Positions 10,422-19,608 of a stretch of DNA of 64,000 bases are shown here, in pieces. Origin of the DNA: Trichomonas vaginalis G3 (taxonomy: Eukaryota; Parabasalia; Trichomonadida; Trichomonadidae). The first letter of the stretch is position 1, and every line of letters starts with the position of its first letter. The stretch spans positions 14,662,082 to 14,726,081 of the forward strand of contig NC_067207.1 in NCBI RefSeq assembly GCF_026262505.1, in the 5' to 3' direction. The notes under the pieces are model-generated. The model searched no databases, was not told where the DNA came from, and saw only the letters and a list, made by a program, of their open reading frames with translations. Position numbers and translations under genes: made by a program.

Positions 10422-12562
10422 AATGCCCCCATATAGAATGGATAGAAAATCTGCTAGAATAAAAGCAGAGTTAGAAAGATATGGTTGGAAAGTTTCGAAG
10501 AATTTTAAATATAGGAAGGGAAGACCCATAAAAGTCTATGACAAACTGTCTGGTCTTCGCTACGAGATGGACTTGGAAACAGCGCGCGCCAATTATCCAA
10601 ACAGACTAGAGAGGTTAGAAGAAGAACGTCTTATGAACATGCCTTTCAATGTTACTGAGCCACAAGTTGAAGGACACGACGGCTTTGCCAGATTCTACTG
10701 GAAACATGACGAAACTTGCATCCTTTGAGAAGGAAAAAAGGTAGTGCAGAGGATGGTCATGCTCCCATGGAAAGAACAAGATATGCATATGAGAAGTATC
10801 GTGAAGTTAGAAGTCAAATTACTTCTGGTCGAACCTTTACAGTAAACTTTGACGAAGGAAAGAACAAAGAAGGCTTCATGGGAGTACTTGCTGCAATTCA
10901 AGATGGAAATAAGAAAGGATACAATCTCAGATTGACCATAACGGATTTGGATGGTCACATTTACTATGCAAATGGCAATGTCACAACAGCTGCAATGCTT
11001 CTTGACGTTTCAAGACTAAAAGAGAGAACAAATGGTTGACTCGACTCAGACATTTTTGAATGCAATTGAAGGAATTGCAAGTGTCAAGTTCGAATGGTAC
11101 CAACCTAACCCTCAAGCAGTCAGACAACATGCTGGATACTTCCCTTCTAAATAAGTCTGACATTGACTTGACAAGGTATGGAATTTACAATTCAATTGAA
11201 ACAATTGTCAATGAACCTTGTATTCTTACATGTCTCAGGAACTCTGGTCTTGTTACAGATGAGAAAATGAAGTATCTTGAGTCATGTGTGAAGACAAGGT
11301 ACATTCTCAGAGGTCAATTGGCAAAAATTGCACCGTTGGCAAATGTCAATATCCGAGTCAACATACCTACAGCTAAAGGTTCTTCACATGACGACTATGT
11401 TGTTGACAAAGACTTACCATGGTTGAAGATTGCAATTGTCCACAACCACTTCATGTTGAACGAAAGTCTTATGTTCGGAAAAGGCAAGTGCAACATTGTC
11501 AGAGCTGTAAACATTCTTTTCGAGAAAGGTTTGTTGGAACCAATTCCAGATGACAAGCTGACAGAAACTTTTGTACCAAAAGACGAAACAAACTTTTCAC
11601 TGTTAGCAAGACCAAAAGTTGTTCCAGACAAAGTTCTAGTACAAAAGAAGTACACAGCTCCAAAAGGAGTTGGATTGTTCGGATACCAACCTGAACCAGA
11701 AGAACTTCCAATGAGGTTGCAAGAACTTCAAGATGCTATAAACAAACTTCCATTGAGACATCCAATTGACGTCAAATTGTATTGGAGAGCATCTGAGTTA
11801 GGTCAGAAGGTTTTATATGAAACAGGTTGCTTCGACGATGTTTATGAGATAACAGGAGAAGTTTCTCAGAAGATAAGAGACTCACTTGAATTTCCACGAA
11901 CTGGTCCGATTGGATGCGACAAGTTCGACTCAGATGAAAAGATATACTATGTCGACCTTAACGCTGCGTACATGAGGTTCGTCCAATATATCCCGACTGG
12001 AATTCCAAACGAAGATGGTGAGTTCCCGGGAAGGAACTATACAGTTGGAAAAGTCATACAACAACTGTATGATATTAGGAAAGCTTCAAACCCCAAACTT
12101 GCAATGACACTCAAATTGCTTATGAATTCGACATGGGGATATTCCATTAAAAAACCTCAAGAGATGAAGAGTAAACATTATGAGAAGGTCGACAACTTTG
12201 TTGAAAGGTTTTCTCCTTTTGTTTTGAAGTACGAATTCACTCAAGGTCAAAGTGGCTTAGTAACCACATTAAAACCTATTGTCGAACATTGGTCTTACCC
12301 TCAGTTCGCAAAGGCAGTCCTTGACAACTACAACAAATTCTTCTCGGAAGTTAAATCCAAAGTGAAGGTTTACTATGAGAACATTGACGCACTCATGACG
12401 AACGAAGAAGGATACAACAAACTCATTGAAATGGGCATGGTCGGTGAAAAGATGGGCTGTTTTAAGCTAGATAAGGTATTTTCCGAAGTTCATGTCCTCT
12501 CCAAGCGTAAGTACTGGGGTGTTAAAGAAGACGGCACAGAAATAAAACATTGCATGAAGTAA
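10422..12562 (+). pseudogene. Maverick DNA polymerase B, frameshifted
   Basis: Protein-primed family B polymerase of the Maverick type. The N-terminal part starts at MPPYRMDRKSARIKAEL and is colinear with 57923-58642 in element 2. Frame changes occur near 10710, 11005-11045 and 11060-11160. From there one long frame runs to TAA at 12562. It shows palm motif A as YVDLNAAYM (about 11954) and motif B as LLMNSTWGY (about 12120). The motif C position reads YENIDALM (about 12375), where YxDTDS is usual. Spacing between motifs A and B is short, suggesting an internal deletion. The frameshifts may be real decay or consensus errors, as in the left arm. Confidence 0.85.
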
Positions 12563-12575
12563 AAATTTATTTGAA

Positions 12576-12655
12576 ATGTACGCTGAGTTTGTTGGAGAAG
12601 ACCGTTGAGAAACTTGTTTGTTAGATGAGAAATATGAAATGGCATACTATTTTAA
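12576..12655 (+). pseudogene. HNH endonuclease deletion scar
   Basis: The first ~25 codons of the HNH gene (start MYAEFV, with TGG to TGA at codon 11) are joined directly to its last codons (GGC ATA CTA TTT TAA). The same junction, TATGAAAT|GGCATAC, occurs at 57185-57263. Confidence 0.8.
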
Positions 12656-12680
12656 AACAATATATTTTTACATATATTAA

Positions 12681-13546
12681 ATGTTTCAGGTTGAAAAACA
12701 AAGAACAAAAGGAGCAGATACAAAACCGTTAGACTATATCTTTACAAATGCTGGTAGGACAATATCAGATGAAGAAATTTCATCCGGAGCTTACAGGTTT
12801 GACTATCCAATTCGTTGGCTTCAAAGTCCTTCAGATGCAAAGGCAATAGGATTTAGAAGAGTTTTGTTTTCAAAAAGAACTAACGCTTTTATGTTTGCAG
12901 TATATTTTCATGGTCAGTATAGAGGTCCTAATGGTCTAATAGACAAATTTGATGAAATGAGAATCTTTACAATTCGTTCAGACGAAAACCTTGAGAAGAC
13001 TCTAAATGACTTTCAAACTCAAATGAACAAATACTATTGGGAACTTCAAGAAAAATACGACTCTTTACTAAATGGAACATACTATCTAAAACTAGAATAC
13101 AACAAGATGAACTCCACAGTTTCATTTCAAAGGATTGAAAATAACCCTCCAAGAGATACACAGTTTTTATTTTGGGAAGTAGACAAACGTTCTTGGGCAC
13201 AATTTCTTCGGTTACTAAACCAGAACGAACCATTACCACCTGACGGTCCGTTTAAATTTATACGCCCACCAACAGATTTGACAGTTTATAGAAACGTGTT
13301 TGACCTCAAAATGTTATGTGTCATGCAAGTTTCAGTTCAAGCAACAATAGTTTTCTATGTATTGGTAAGGACTTTTATGACTTTGCTTCTAAATTCTACG
13401 AACCACCTAGTAACAGTTTCTCTGACTTTCAAGTTTGGTTCACAACAAACGGTGTGCAACATATTATTCCATTGTACTATGACTTTTATCTCGAATTGTC
13501 TTTCATATATAACTACGGAAAAGTGCTGAAAAGTATTGAAAAATAA
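12681..13546 (+). pseudogene. Divergent paralogue of the 282-aa virion-like protein, one frameshift
   Basis: Starts MFQVEKQRTKGADTKPLDYI and aligns along its length with the 282-aa proteins at 23716 and 52762. Shared stretches include YRFDYPIRWLQSPSDAKAIG, then VFD, HASFS and NSFLC, EPPS and DFQVWFTTNG, ending LELSFIYNY. A single base appears lost near 13308 (VFD then a frame change). The second frame runs to TAA at 13546. With that base it would be a complete ~288-aa protein. Preceded by an A/T-rich leader (TATTTTTACATATATTAA). The corresponding gene of element 2 survives only as a few codons near 58699. Confidence 0.8.
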
Positions 13547-14166
13547 TGTTTAGGGTAGATGGGTATATCTAACCTCATTTCTAACCTCTTTTCTACCCTC
13601 TTGAATTTTCATGAATTTCATCGTAAATGTTTTGTCGAAACTTCTTCGTAATGAGCGTAAATGACCCAAAAATAATGTTTAGGGTAGATGGTATATCTAA
13701 CCTCATTTCTAACCTCTTTCTACCCTCTTGAATTTTCATGAATTTCATCGTAAATGTTTTGTCGAAACTTCTTCGTAATGAGCGTAAATGACCCAAAAAT
13801 AATGTTTAGGGTAGATGGGTATATCTAACCTCATTTCTAACCTCTTTTCTACCCTCTTGAATTTTCATGATTTCATCGTATATGCTTTGTCGAAACTTCT
13901 TCTTCGTAAATGTTTTGTCAAAACTTCTTCGTAAATGTTTTGTCAAGACTTCTTCATCGGAATGAGCGTAAATGACCCAAAAATAATGTTTAGGGTAGAT
14001 GGGTATATCTAACCTCTTTTCTACCCTCTTTTCTACCCTCTTGAATTTTCATGAATTTTCATGATTTCATCGTAAATGTTTTGTCATGAATTTCATCGTA
14101 AATGTTTTGTCATGATTTCATCGTAAAGACTTTGTTGAGACTTCTTCGTACATGTTTTCTAACCTC
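13547..14166. repeat. Intergenic hairpin and 25-bp repeats, element 1 centre
   Basis: Five units of GGGTAGATGG...ACCTCATTTC...CTACCC followed by GAATTTTCATGAATTTCATC and CGTAAATGTTTTGTC, spaced about 120 bp. The last one or two are degenerate. This is the same repeat vocabulary as the element ends, here separating the 282-aa paralogue from the KilA-N gene. Confidence 0.88.
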
Positions 14167-14241
14167 ATGAAATTTCCCGAAATAAAAAATAAAGTTAGTT
14201 TTTTTAAAAAAATATTTTTTATTTTTATTGTAAGGACAGAT
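14167..14241 (+). promoter_or_regulatory. Shared leader upstream of KilA-N gene
   Basis: The block beginning AATTTCCCGAAATAAAAAAT and continuing AAAGTTAGTTTTTTTAAAA, then TATTTTTTATTTTTATTGTAAG, ends one to five bases before the ATG. Nearly identical blocks precede 15078 and 63488, and shortened forms precede 16548 and 60964. Sequence conservation upstream of unrelated genes suggests a promoter and 5' leader. Confidence 0.6.
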
Positions 14242-14904
14242 ATGTCAGTCGAAGCAAAAACGTTCACGAACAAATCTAATGGCGAAACATTCACAAAAGG
14301 CACTTATAACGGTATTGAAGTCTTACGTAGAGACAAGGATGGTTATATAAATGCAACAAATATGTGTCAGCAGTTTAGGAAAGACTTTAGAAAGTTGTTG
14401 GAAAATAAGTCCTGGGAAGAGTATTATAAGGCATTTTGTGAAGAATATAGCAACCGCCGGAATTCAGACGGTTGCTTTTTATACAAAATTCATGCCGGAA
14501 TTCCTGATGAAATCAAACAGGTTAGAGGAACGTATGTAGACCCAAGACTTATAAACTATATAGCAATGTGGGCTTCTCCAAAATATTGCATAGCAGTTGG
14601 AAAAATTATGGACTCCATAGACAAGAAAGTTCATGAGAAGTTAGATGAAGAAGAACTTGAAGATACAGTAGAAAATGCTAAACCTTTGTTCGAACAAGAA
14701 GTTAGAAAAATGTGCGGAAAACAATTAGAACATGAACGTGAGATATGTTATGGTTATAGAGACTCTCCATACGAACTAGACCAATGGGAACAAGAAGATT
14801 TAAAGAGAGAATTTAGAGAATATGAACTCGCTAAGATAGCATTTGAAGCTGCAGAAAAGAAGTTAAAAGTTTGGGGTCGTTTTGTAAAAAAATATTGTGA
14901 GTAA
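14242..14904 (+). CDS. KilA-N domain protein (220 aa)
   Basis: KilA-N DNA-binding domains occur in phages and large eukaryotic DNA viruses. Here the core is visible at residues ~15-130: YNGIEVLRRDKDGYINATNM, then WEEYYKAF, and the second half YVDPRLINYIAMWASPKYCI. The C-terminal half is a charged helix (EELEDTVENAKPLFEQEVRK...). The ATG at 14242 is chosen over the upstream ATG at 14152 because it directly follows the conserved leader. The copy at 60964 in element 2 starts at the same place. An imperfect palindrome followed by a T-run lies inside the gene at 14452-14480. It probably binds DNA; its target is unknown. Confidence 0.88.
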   Translation: MSVEAKTFTNKSNGETFTKGTYNGIEVLRRDKDGYINATNMCQQFRKDFRKLLENKSWEEYYKAFCEEYSNRRNSDGCFLYKIHAGIPDEIKQVRGTYVDPRLINYIAMWASPKYCIAVGKIMDSIDKKVHEKLDEEELEDTVENAKPLFEQEVRKMCGKQLEHEREICYGYRDSPYELDQWEQEDLKREFREYELAKIAFEAAEKKLKVWGRFVKKYCE

Positions 14905-14935
14905 ATGAACCATTTATTTTTATTGAATTCAGCAC

Positions 14936-15077
14936 AAAATAATGTTTAGGGTAGAAGGGTATATCTAACCTCTTTTCTAACCTCTTTTCTACCCTCTTGA
15001 ATTTTCATGAGTTTTCCCGAAATAAAAAATAAAGTTAGTTTTTTTAAAAAAATATTTTTTATTTTTATTGTAAGAAC
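14936..15077 (+). promoter_or_regulatory. Hairpin repeat plus shared leader upstream of the 304-aa gene
   Basis: One ~84-bp hairpin unit (GGGTAGAAGG...CTACCC at 14945-14994) is followed by the same ~65-bp leader (TTTCCCGAAATAAAAAATAA...TTTTTATTGTAAGAAC) that precedes the KilA-N gene, ending immediately before the ATG. Confidence 0.6.
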
Positions 15078-15992
15078 ATGTTAGCAACAACAGCACCAAA
15101 CTCGTTAGTCATGAACCCAACTTCAATGTTAGTAGAGATGAAAAGCTTCATTCCTTCTTCATATACTTTCGAAACAGAAATCCAGAAGATAAAGCAAGAA
15201 CTTCTCCAAGGAGATTTAGATTGCACTGCAAAAGATGAAACAGATGAAGAATATCTTTATGAAATGCAGGATATTATTGACCATCTACCTAAACTTCCTG
15301 AAATCCAACAACAAAAGCTTACTATTCCAGAATTCGATGAAATAGAAGTCAAAGCAACTGACTCAGTAGAAATAAAGAAGTTCATACGAAAGGTTAACTA
15401 TGAGTTTCTTGGATTTCATTGCAACCACAAAGTCATGGACAAAGATTGCGATATGGTATATAAGAACATCTCTGACATATACAAATCTGGGGAGTTTAAG
15501 ACCTACGACAACTTTGTTTCGTTAGTTGCTGAATGTGTATGGCAGATAAGAGATAAAGATAGAAGAGGTAAGATATGGAATGAACAAATAAAACCAGCAG
15601 CTTTTGAGTTAAAGAGAGCAATTGACGCCTTAGTCATACTAGCAGGTAAGGTTTCAGAATATAACGCAAAAATGAACCCACAATGTTCTAAATGTAAAGC
15701 AGCAATGAGGAAATATAACTACTCCGTCAAAGAGATAGAACGTATGCGAAACGACTATGCTGACTTAAAGAGGGAGGCAGAGAAACCAGCAGAAGATAAA
15801 ATGGACATGTTGACATTTCTAAACAAAAACTATCCAACAGCTGACGATTTCCTTCTTTCAGATGTCAAGAAGAAATATAAAGAAACCTTCGGCATTGTTA
15901 AAACATTCGATGTACTGACAGAAGAAATAGAAGCTACGAAATTGTTTAGAATTTCACGAATTCACAATGTTTACCATGTAAAACGCTTATAA
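15078..15992 (+). CDS. Conserved Maverick protein of unknown function (304 aa)
   Basis: Intact frame with ATG at the end of the shared leader. It is predominantly helical and charged. Residues ~210-216 hold a CSKCKAAM pair of cysteines, followed by a coiled-coil-like run (KEIERMRNDYADLKREAEK). A homologue starts at 63488 in element 2; it has a few extra residues after MLAT and about 90% identity over what is visible. No known Maverick family (polymerase, integrase, ATPase, protease) fits. The last ten codons are duplicated as a fragment at about 16145-16170. Confidence 0.8.
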   Translation: MLATTAPNSLVMNPTSMLVEMKSFIPSSYTFETEIQKIKQELLQGDLDCTAKDETDEEYLYEMQDIIDHLPKLPEIQQQKLTIPEFDEIEVKATDSVEIKKFIRKVNYEFLGFHCNHKVMDKDCDMVYKNISDIYKSGEFKTYDNFVSLVAECVWQIRDKDRRGKIWNEQIKPAAFELKRAIDALVILAGKVSEYNAKMNPQCSKCKAAMRKYNYSVKEIERMRNDYADLKREAEKPAEDKMDMLTFLNKNYPTADDFLLSDVKKKYKETFGIVKTFDVLTEEIEATKLFRISRIHNVYHVKRL

Positions 15993-16400
15993 AATAACTG
16001 GGGTAGAAAAGAGGTTAGAAAAGAGGTTAGATATACCCATCTACCCTAAACATTATTTTGTGCTGAAAAATGACCAAAATTCTGAGTAAAATAATTTTTA
16101 GGGCTTGTGTCAAACCGTTGAGTTTTCACAAAATTTAAAAAATAACGTTTACCATGTAAAACGCTTATAAAATAACTGGGGTAGAAATGAGGTTAGAAAA
16201 GAGGTTAGAAAAGAGGTTAGATATACCCATCTACCCTAAAATATATTTTTATTGAATTCTGAGTAAAATTCTGAGTAAAATGACATATGGAACACATACT
16301 TTTTCAGTAAGGACATATGGGGTAGAAAACAGGTTAGAAAAGAGGTTAGATATACCCATCTACCCTAAAATATATTTTTGCTGAGTAAAATGACCAAATT
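15993..16400. repeat. Inverted-orientation hairpin repeats after the 304-aa gene
   Basis: Three units of GGGTAGAAAAGAGGTTAGAA...TACCCATCTACCC. Interspersed are TGAGTAAAATGACC blocks and a duplicated copy of the end of the 304-aa gene (TTTACCATGTAAAACGCTTA) near 16145. There is no coding potential. Confidence 0.85.
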
Positions 16401-16547
16401 TCATGATATAACTGTATTTTTTTGACGAAGAGAACTTTTGCACTTCGTAAAAAAAACTCTATGAAATCATATCTTTTATACAAGATAGAAAAAATAAAGT
16501 TAGTTTTATTTTTATTTATTTTTTTATCCTGTATATAAGAAACAGTA

Positions 16548-17327
16548 ATGTCAACAACCGAGAACACAACAACAGTTATAGTCCATGAAGCTATAAATGA
16601 AGAATATGAGTGGGTTCAGTTTAACAAACAACTCCGTCTCATTCGTTCGGTCAAAGACGATATGTACCAAATGCAAAGTATTTTGACAGCATGTTTTGCT
16701 CCAGATACTATGAAACCACAAGATTGGTTTGAATTAAATAGCACTCATGAACTCCTCAGTGAGTTTGAACATGTAGAACTTAAAAAGATGTACCAAGACA
16801 GGCAAAACTTACCATCACATCTAAAAGGTATATATGTTCATAAGTTCCTAGTTAGTTCAATAGCAATGTGGGCTTCACCTCGTTATGCAATCTACATACT
16901 TATGCTACTTGACGAACTTTGTACAAAGCAGAGAGAAGATATGATGAAAGAAGACAAAAGCATTCAGAAAAGAATACCACGTTCGGTACCAAAAGGAAAG
17001 GAAAAGAACTATAAGTATATGATTTATACTGAAGAGATGGAAAATGAAGAAGATAAAGATATGGTTATGTTGCATTTAGTCAGAAGAAACAACAAAAGCT
17101 TTTACGACCTTGCTAAGATTTACAAATCTGACAGAAATTGGTTCTATCGCGAAAACTTACCGATTTCAATGACACCGAATGAAGATGTGAAACAAATAGT
17201 TCAAGATACGTTACCTCAAACACACTATGATATGAAAGGTTGTACAATACTTACCTTCAAAGAAGATTTGCCATTGTTAAAGGAAAAAATAACAGAGTAT
17301 TTTGACAACTTCAAACAAGTAGGGTAG
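16548..17327 (+). CDS. KilA-N-like protein with C-terminal helical domain (259 aa)
   Basis: The first half is a divergent KilA-N-type fold with the signature YVHKFLVSSIAMWASPRYAI at residues ~98-117. This is equivalent to YVDPRLINYIAMWASPKYCI in the 14242 gene. The second half (EKNYKYMIYTEEMENEED and HLVRRNNKSFYDLAKIYKSD) resembles extra domains that follow KilA-N in insect DNA virus proteins, but this is only a pattern impression. The start lies right after a shortened leader (AATAAAGTTAGTTTTATTTT...GTATATAAGAAACAGTA). Intact, single frame, ending TAG at 17327. Confidence 0.78.
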   Translation: MSTTENTTTVIVHEAINEEYEWVQFNKQLRLIRSVKDDMYQMQSILTACFAPDTMKPQDWFELNSTHELLSEFEHVELKKMYQDRQNLPSHLKGIYVHKFLVSSIAMWASPRYAIYILMLLDELCTKQREDMMKEDKSIQKRIPRSVPKGKEKNYKYMIYTEEMENEEDKDMVMLHLVRRNNKSFYDLAKIYKSDRNWFYRENLPISMTPNEDVKQIVQDTLPQTHYDMKGCTILTFKEDLPLLKEKITEYFDNFKQVG

Positions 17328-17347
17328 ATGAACCATTTATTTTTACG

Positions 17348-17410
17348 CTTGACTTCAGATGGCTCAGGTAGCTCTATAAAGTAAATTGCCTCGTCAAATC
17401 CTTCTGGCAT
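17348..17410 (-). pseudogene. N-terminal remnant (about 21 codons) of an unidentified Maverick gene
   Basis: From ATG at 17410 the minus strand reads MPEGFDEAIYFIELPEPSEV. This matches the start of the broken gene at 61764-62129 of element 2 (DEAIYLI). Beyond GTCAAG (17348) the sequence switches to the flank of the KilA-N gene. The intact ancestor may have been a large structural gene; its identity is not visible. Confidence 0.6.
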
Positions 17411-17424
17411 TCCGAGTCCTTCCT

Positions 17425-17668
17425 TCCGACAGAAAAAGTTTTTCCCGACAACAGGAAAAAAATTTCCTGACAACTGGAAAAAAATTTCCCGACAACTGGA
17501 AAAAAATTTCCTGTTGTTCGTCCGTAAACCATTCAAATTTTCGAAAATTGAGAACTTTTTGGTCGAACGACAGAAAAAATTTTTCCTTCAGACAGGAAAA
17601 AAATTTCCCGACAACTGGAAGAGTTTTTCCTTCCAACAGGAAAAGTTCTTCCTTCCGACAGGACACAA
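17425..17668. repeat. 22-bp degenerate repeat array in a divergent promoter
   Basis: Copies of GACAACTGGAAAAAAATTTC plus CC start at 17447, 17469 and 17491. Degenerate copies follow at 17570-17668 after a ~50-bp interruption. The GGAAAAAAATTTCC core is nearly self-complementary. The array lies between the divergent start codons at 17410 (minus) and 17671 (plus), the same position as the unrelated 21-bp array at 62125-62430. Confidence 0.85.
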
Positions 17669-17670
17669 AC

Positions 17671-17757
17671 GAATGTCCGACGTACCACCAACCGACAGCC
17701 CCAAAGCCAGAAGAACCGAAAGCCCCAGCACCACAACAGACTAAGACTCAAACACTT
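17671..17757 (+). pseudogene. N-terminal remnant of the Pro-rich protein
   Basis: Reads MSDVPPTD, then after a one-base shift KPEEPKAPAPQQ. This matches the start of the Pro-rich gene at 62466. It then runs into the 3' end of the ATPase gene on the other strand. Confidence 0.7.
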
Positions 17758-17764
17758 ACATTTT

Positions 17765-18640
17765 TCAAGCTTGACTTTTTACAATTTGAACTTTGTTCGC
17801 GTAGATATGAATTCTGAAAGAAGTATGAGGGTCTTGTATGACTTTGTACTTCTCCCATAGTTCATGTCTGTCAAACTTACCTGCCATGGACTCTTTCATA
17901 AGTTCCATGAAATCGTCTTCGGACAATCCGGGGAAAAGTATGATATCAGTAAGTATTCTCTTTACATCCTTACTTAAACTCTTTGCTGTCTGTACACAAA
18001 TGACAACAGAGATGTTAAAGTGTCTGAGCTTCTTAAGAATTCGACACATGTCTTGTTCTCTGTTCTTTAACAAAGGATGAGAAGCAAAGTCATCTAAAAT
18101 AAGAAGACATCTATGAGGGTATGTCTTCCAATCGTAAGATTGCAATTTCTTCGAAATGTATTCTATCTCTTTCTGTTTGTTTCTGAAGTGTTTCTTCTCT
18201 AATATTCTCTGCATTTCCTCATTTGGGTCTTTAAACTTAGAATTGACATACTCATTTATAGCATTGTACTTCAAAACTCTTCTTTGGTACTTCTTTATCC
18301 AATCTAACAACTCAGAGTCTTTTATACATACTAACTTAGACTTTTTTATAATATCTTTGAACGAATTGACGGTTTGGTCAAATTGACCAGAAGTACTACA
18401 AATAACAACTAACTCATAGAATGGGTTCTTCTCATCTAGTTCTTGTTGTTGTGCAGCCATTTTAAGATAAGTGAAAGTCTTACCCGACCCAGGTGGTGCA
18501 ATTAGACCTGTTATACCATTCTGAGCAAATAAGAACTTGTCATGTATAGGCTTTATCTGAGCATTTTCTAACTTCCTCTTGTTCTTGTTTAAAACATTCT
18601 CAAATTTCTTGTCAATGTCAGCAAACTTTTTTTCTAACAT
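17765..18640 (-). CDS. A32/FtsK-HerA type packaging ATPase (291 aa)
   Basis: Maverick and adeno-/poxvirus-like elements use this ATPase to move DNA into capsids. Walker A is GLIAPPGSGKTF (GSGKT at residues 51-55) and Walker B is CLLILDDF (about 179-184). A TAKSL stretch preceded by VVICVQ resembles the sensor Gln strand. The start at 18640 (MLEKKFADIDKKF) is preferred over the longer ATG at 18742, because the latter would run 66 bases into the divergent 149-aa gene. The two starts are then 36 bp apart over an A/T-rich bidirectional promoter. The gene is intact. No copy lies in the part of element 2 visible here. Confidence 0.9.
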   Translation of the reverse strand: MLEKKFADIDKKFENVLNKNKRKLENAQIKPIHDKFLFAQNGITGLIAPPGSGKTFTYLKMAAQQQELDEKNPFYELVVICSTSGQFDQTVNSFKDIIKKSKLVCIKDSELLDWIKKYQRRVLKYNAINEYVNSKFKDPNEEMQRILEKKHFRNKQKEIEYISKKLQSYDWKTYPHRCLLILDDFASHPLLKNREQDMCRILKKLRHFNISVVICVQTAKSLSKDVKRILTDIILFPGLSEDDFMELMKESMAGKFDRHELWEKYKVIQDPHTSFRIHIYANKVQIVKSQA

Positions 18641-18676
18641 ATTTTTAGAAAAATTAAAATTTTTATCTTTTTGAAA
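18641..18676. promoter_or_regulatory. Bidirectional A/T promoter between ATPase and 149-aa gene
   Basis: Thirty-six bases between divergent ATGs, almost entirely A/T (TTTTTATCTTTTTG before the plus-strand ATG). No host-type TCA initiator is visible. Confidence 0.45.
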
Positions 18677-19126
18677 ATGTCTAGCGATTTCGCTATCTAT
18701 ATTCGAGACAAGCTTTTCGACAGCAAAACATCTGTCGACCATAAAATCTTACATAGTGTAAACAAGAAAGGTGAATTTGTTCTAAAGTTCTGTTTCTGGG
18801 AATATGACAAGAACCATAAAACATTAGGCAGAGCAGTCTTAAAATTTGTCAATGACAGACTTGTTGACAGAGATGACACCGATTGGAAAGATGAAGTCCA
18901 ACAAAAGTTCTTAGAATGCAAAGAAGACACATGCGCCGTTCTTGAAGATGAAATAGAAAACAGAATAGAAGAGCTATTAAAGGACAAAGACCTTTTACAA
19001 AAATATGGTTCTGAGAAGTTTGACATAACTCCACCAGAGAAGAAGAAGAAGAGAGAGAAGAAAGAAAAGAAAGTAGAAGAAGAGAAGAAAGAACCTGAAC
19101 CAGAGAAAAAGAAATTTGACATGTAA
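18677..19126 (+). CDS. Maverick protein with Lys/Glu-rich tail (149 aa), unknown function
   Basis: ATG at 18677 (MSSDFAIYIRDKLFD); the longer frame upstream uses TTG and is not needed. Residues 1-115 form a mixed alpha/beta domain containing CFWEYDKNHKTLGRAVLKF. Residues ~118-149 are a highly charged KKKKREKKEKKVEEEKKE-type tail, typical of nucleic-acid or partner-binding disordered ends. Divergent from the ATPase and convergent with the 139-aa gene (16 bp apart). Family not recognised. Confidence 0.75.
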   Translation: MSSDFAIYIRDKLFDSKTSVDHKILHSVNKKGEFVLKFCFWEYDKNHKTLGRAVLKFVNDRLVDRDDTDWKDEVQQKFLECKEDTCAVLEDEIENRIEELLKDKDLLQKYGSEKFDITPPEKKKKREKKEKKVEEEKKEPEPEKKKFDM

Positions 19127-19142
19127 AAATAAAATTTTATTT

Positions 19143-19562
19143 TTAGAACATTTCTGGGTCAATGTCAATGTTCTCTTCCTCTTTAGGAGCAAACACTGGT
19201 TTAGACTCTAAAATCTTTTTACCCAATTTACCTTGAACTTCAACTATCTTAGACTCATAATATTCATAGTCGTCTGCTTTCTTTGGTTCATAAGGTATAA
19301 CAAGTTTGTATGCTTTGCCTTCTTTAAGGTTTGAGAACTTTCTGTCAAAATTTTCTTTGACTGCTAACAAACCTTCTATGTCTAAGTCTTCAAAAGTTGC
19401 ACCATTTTTAGTCACAATAGCAAACTTAACTGGTTCGATGTTCCAAACTTTGCTGAATGAAGACTTTTCAAAATGGTAGAAGTAAACATTCAAATAAGCG
19501 AATGGGTCTAGTTCTTCTTTGACTTCTGTCATATACTTGTTTACTGAGATGAATTTTGTCAT
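19143..19562 (-). CDS. Maverick protein of unknown function (139 aa)
   Basis: Start placed at MTKFISVNKYMTEVKEELDP (19562), immediately after an A/T leader (TCGGATAAAAATATATATTT on the sense side). The longer frame to 19670 runs through the 3' end of the neighbouring HNH gene. The protein is mixed alpha/beta with an acidic C-terminus (APKEEENIDIDPEMF). The single-stranded DNA-binding type of gene expected in replication modules is one possibility, but no motif proves it. Confidence 0.72.
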   Translation of the reverse strand: MTKFISVNKYMTEVKEELDPFAYLNVYFYHFEKSSFSKVWNIEPVKFAIVTKNGATFEDLDIEGLLAVKENFDRKFSNLKEGKAYKLVIPYEPKKADDYEYYESKIVEVQGKLGKKILESKPVFAPKEEENIDIDPEMF

Positions 19563-19608
19563 CTTTTCTATCGGATAAAAATATATATTTTTTTTAAAAA
19601 AAAACGTT

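Noticed and set aside
17394..17817. Overlapping Phe/Lys-rich ORFs on both strands
   Set aside because: They read through the 22-bp GGAAAAAAATTTCC array; only the short MSDVPPT and MPEGFDEAIYF starts have homologues.
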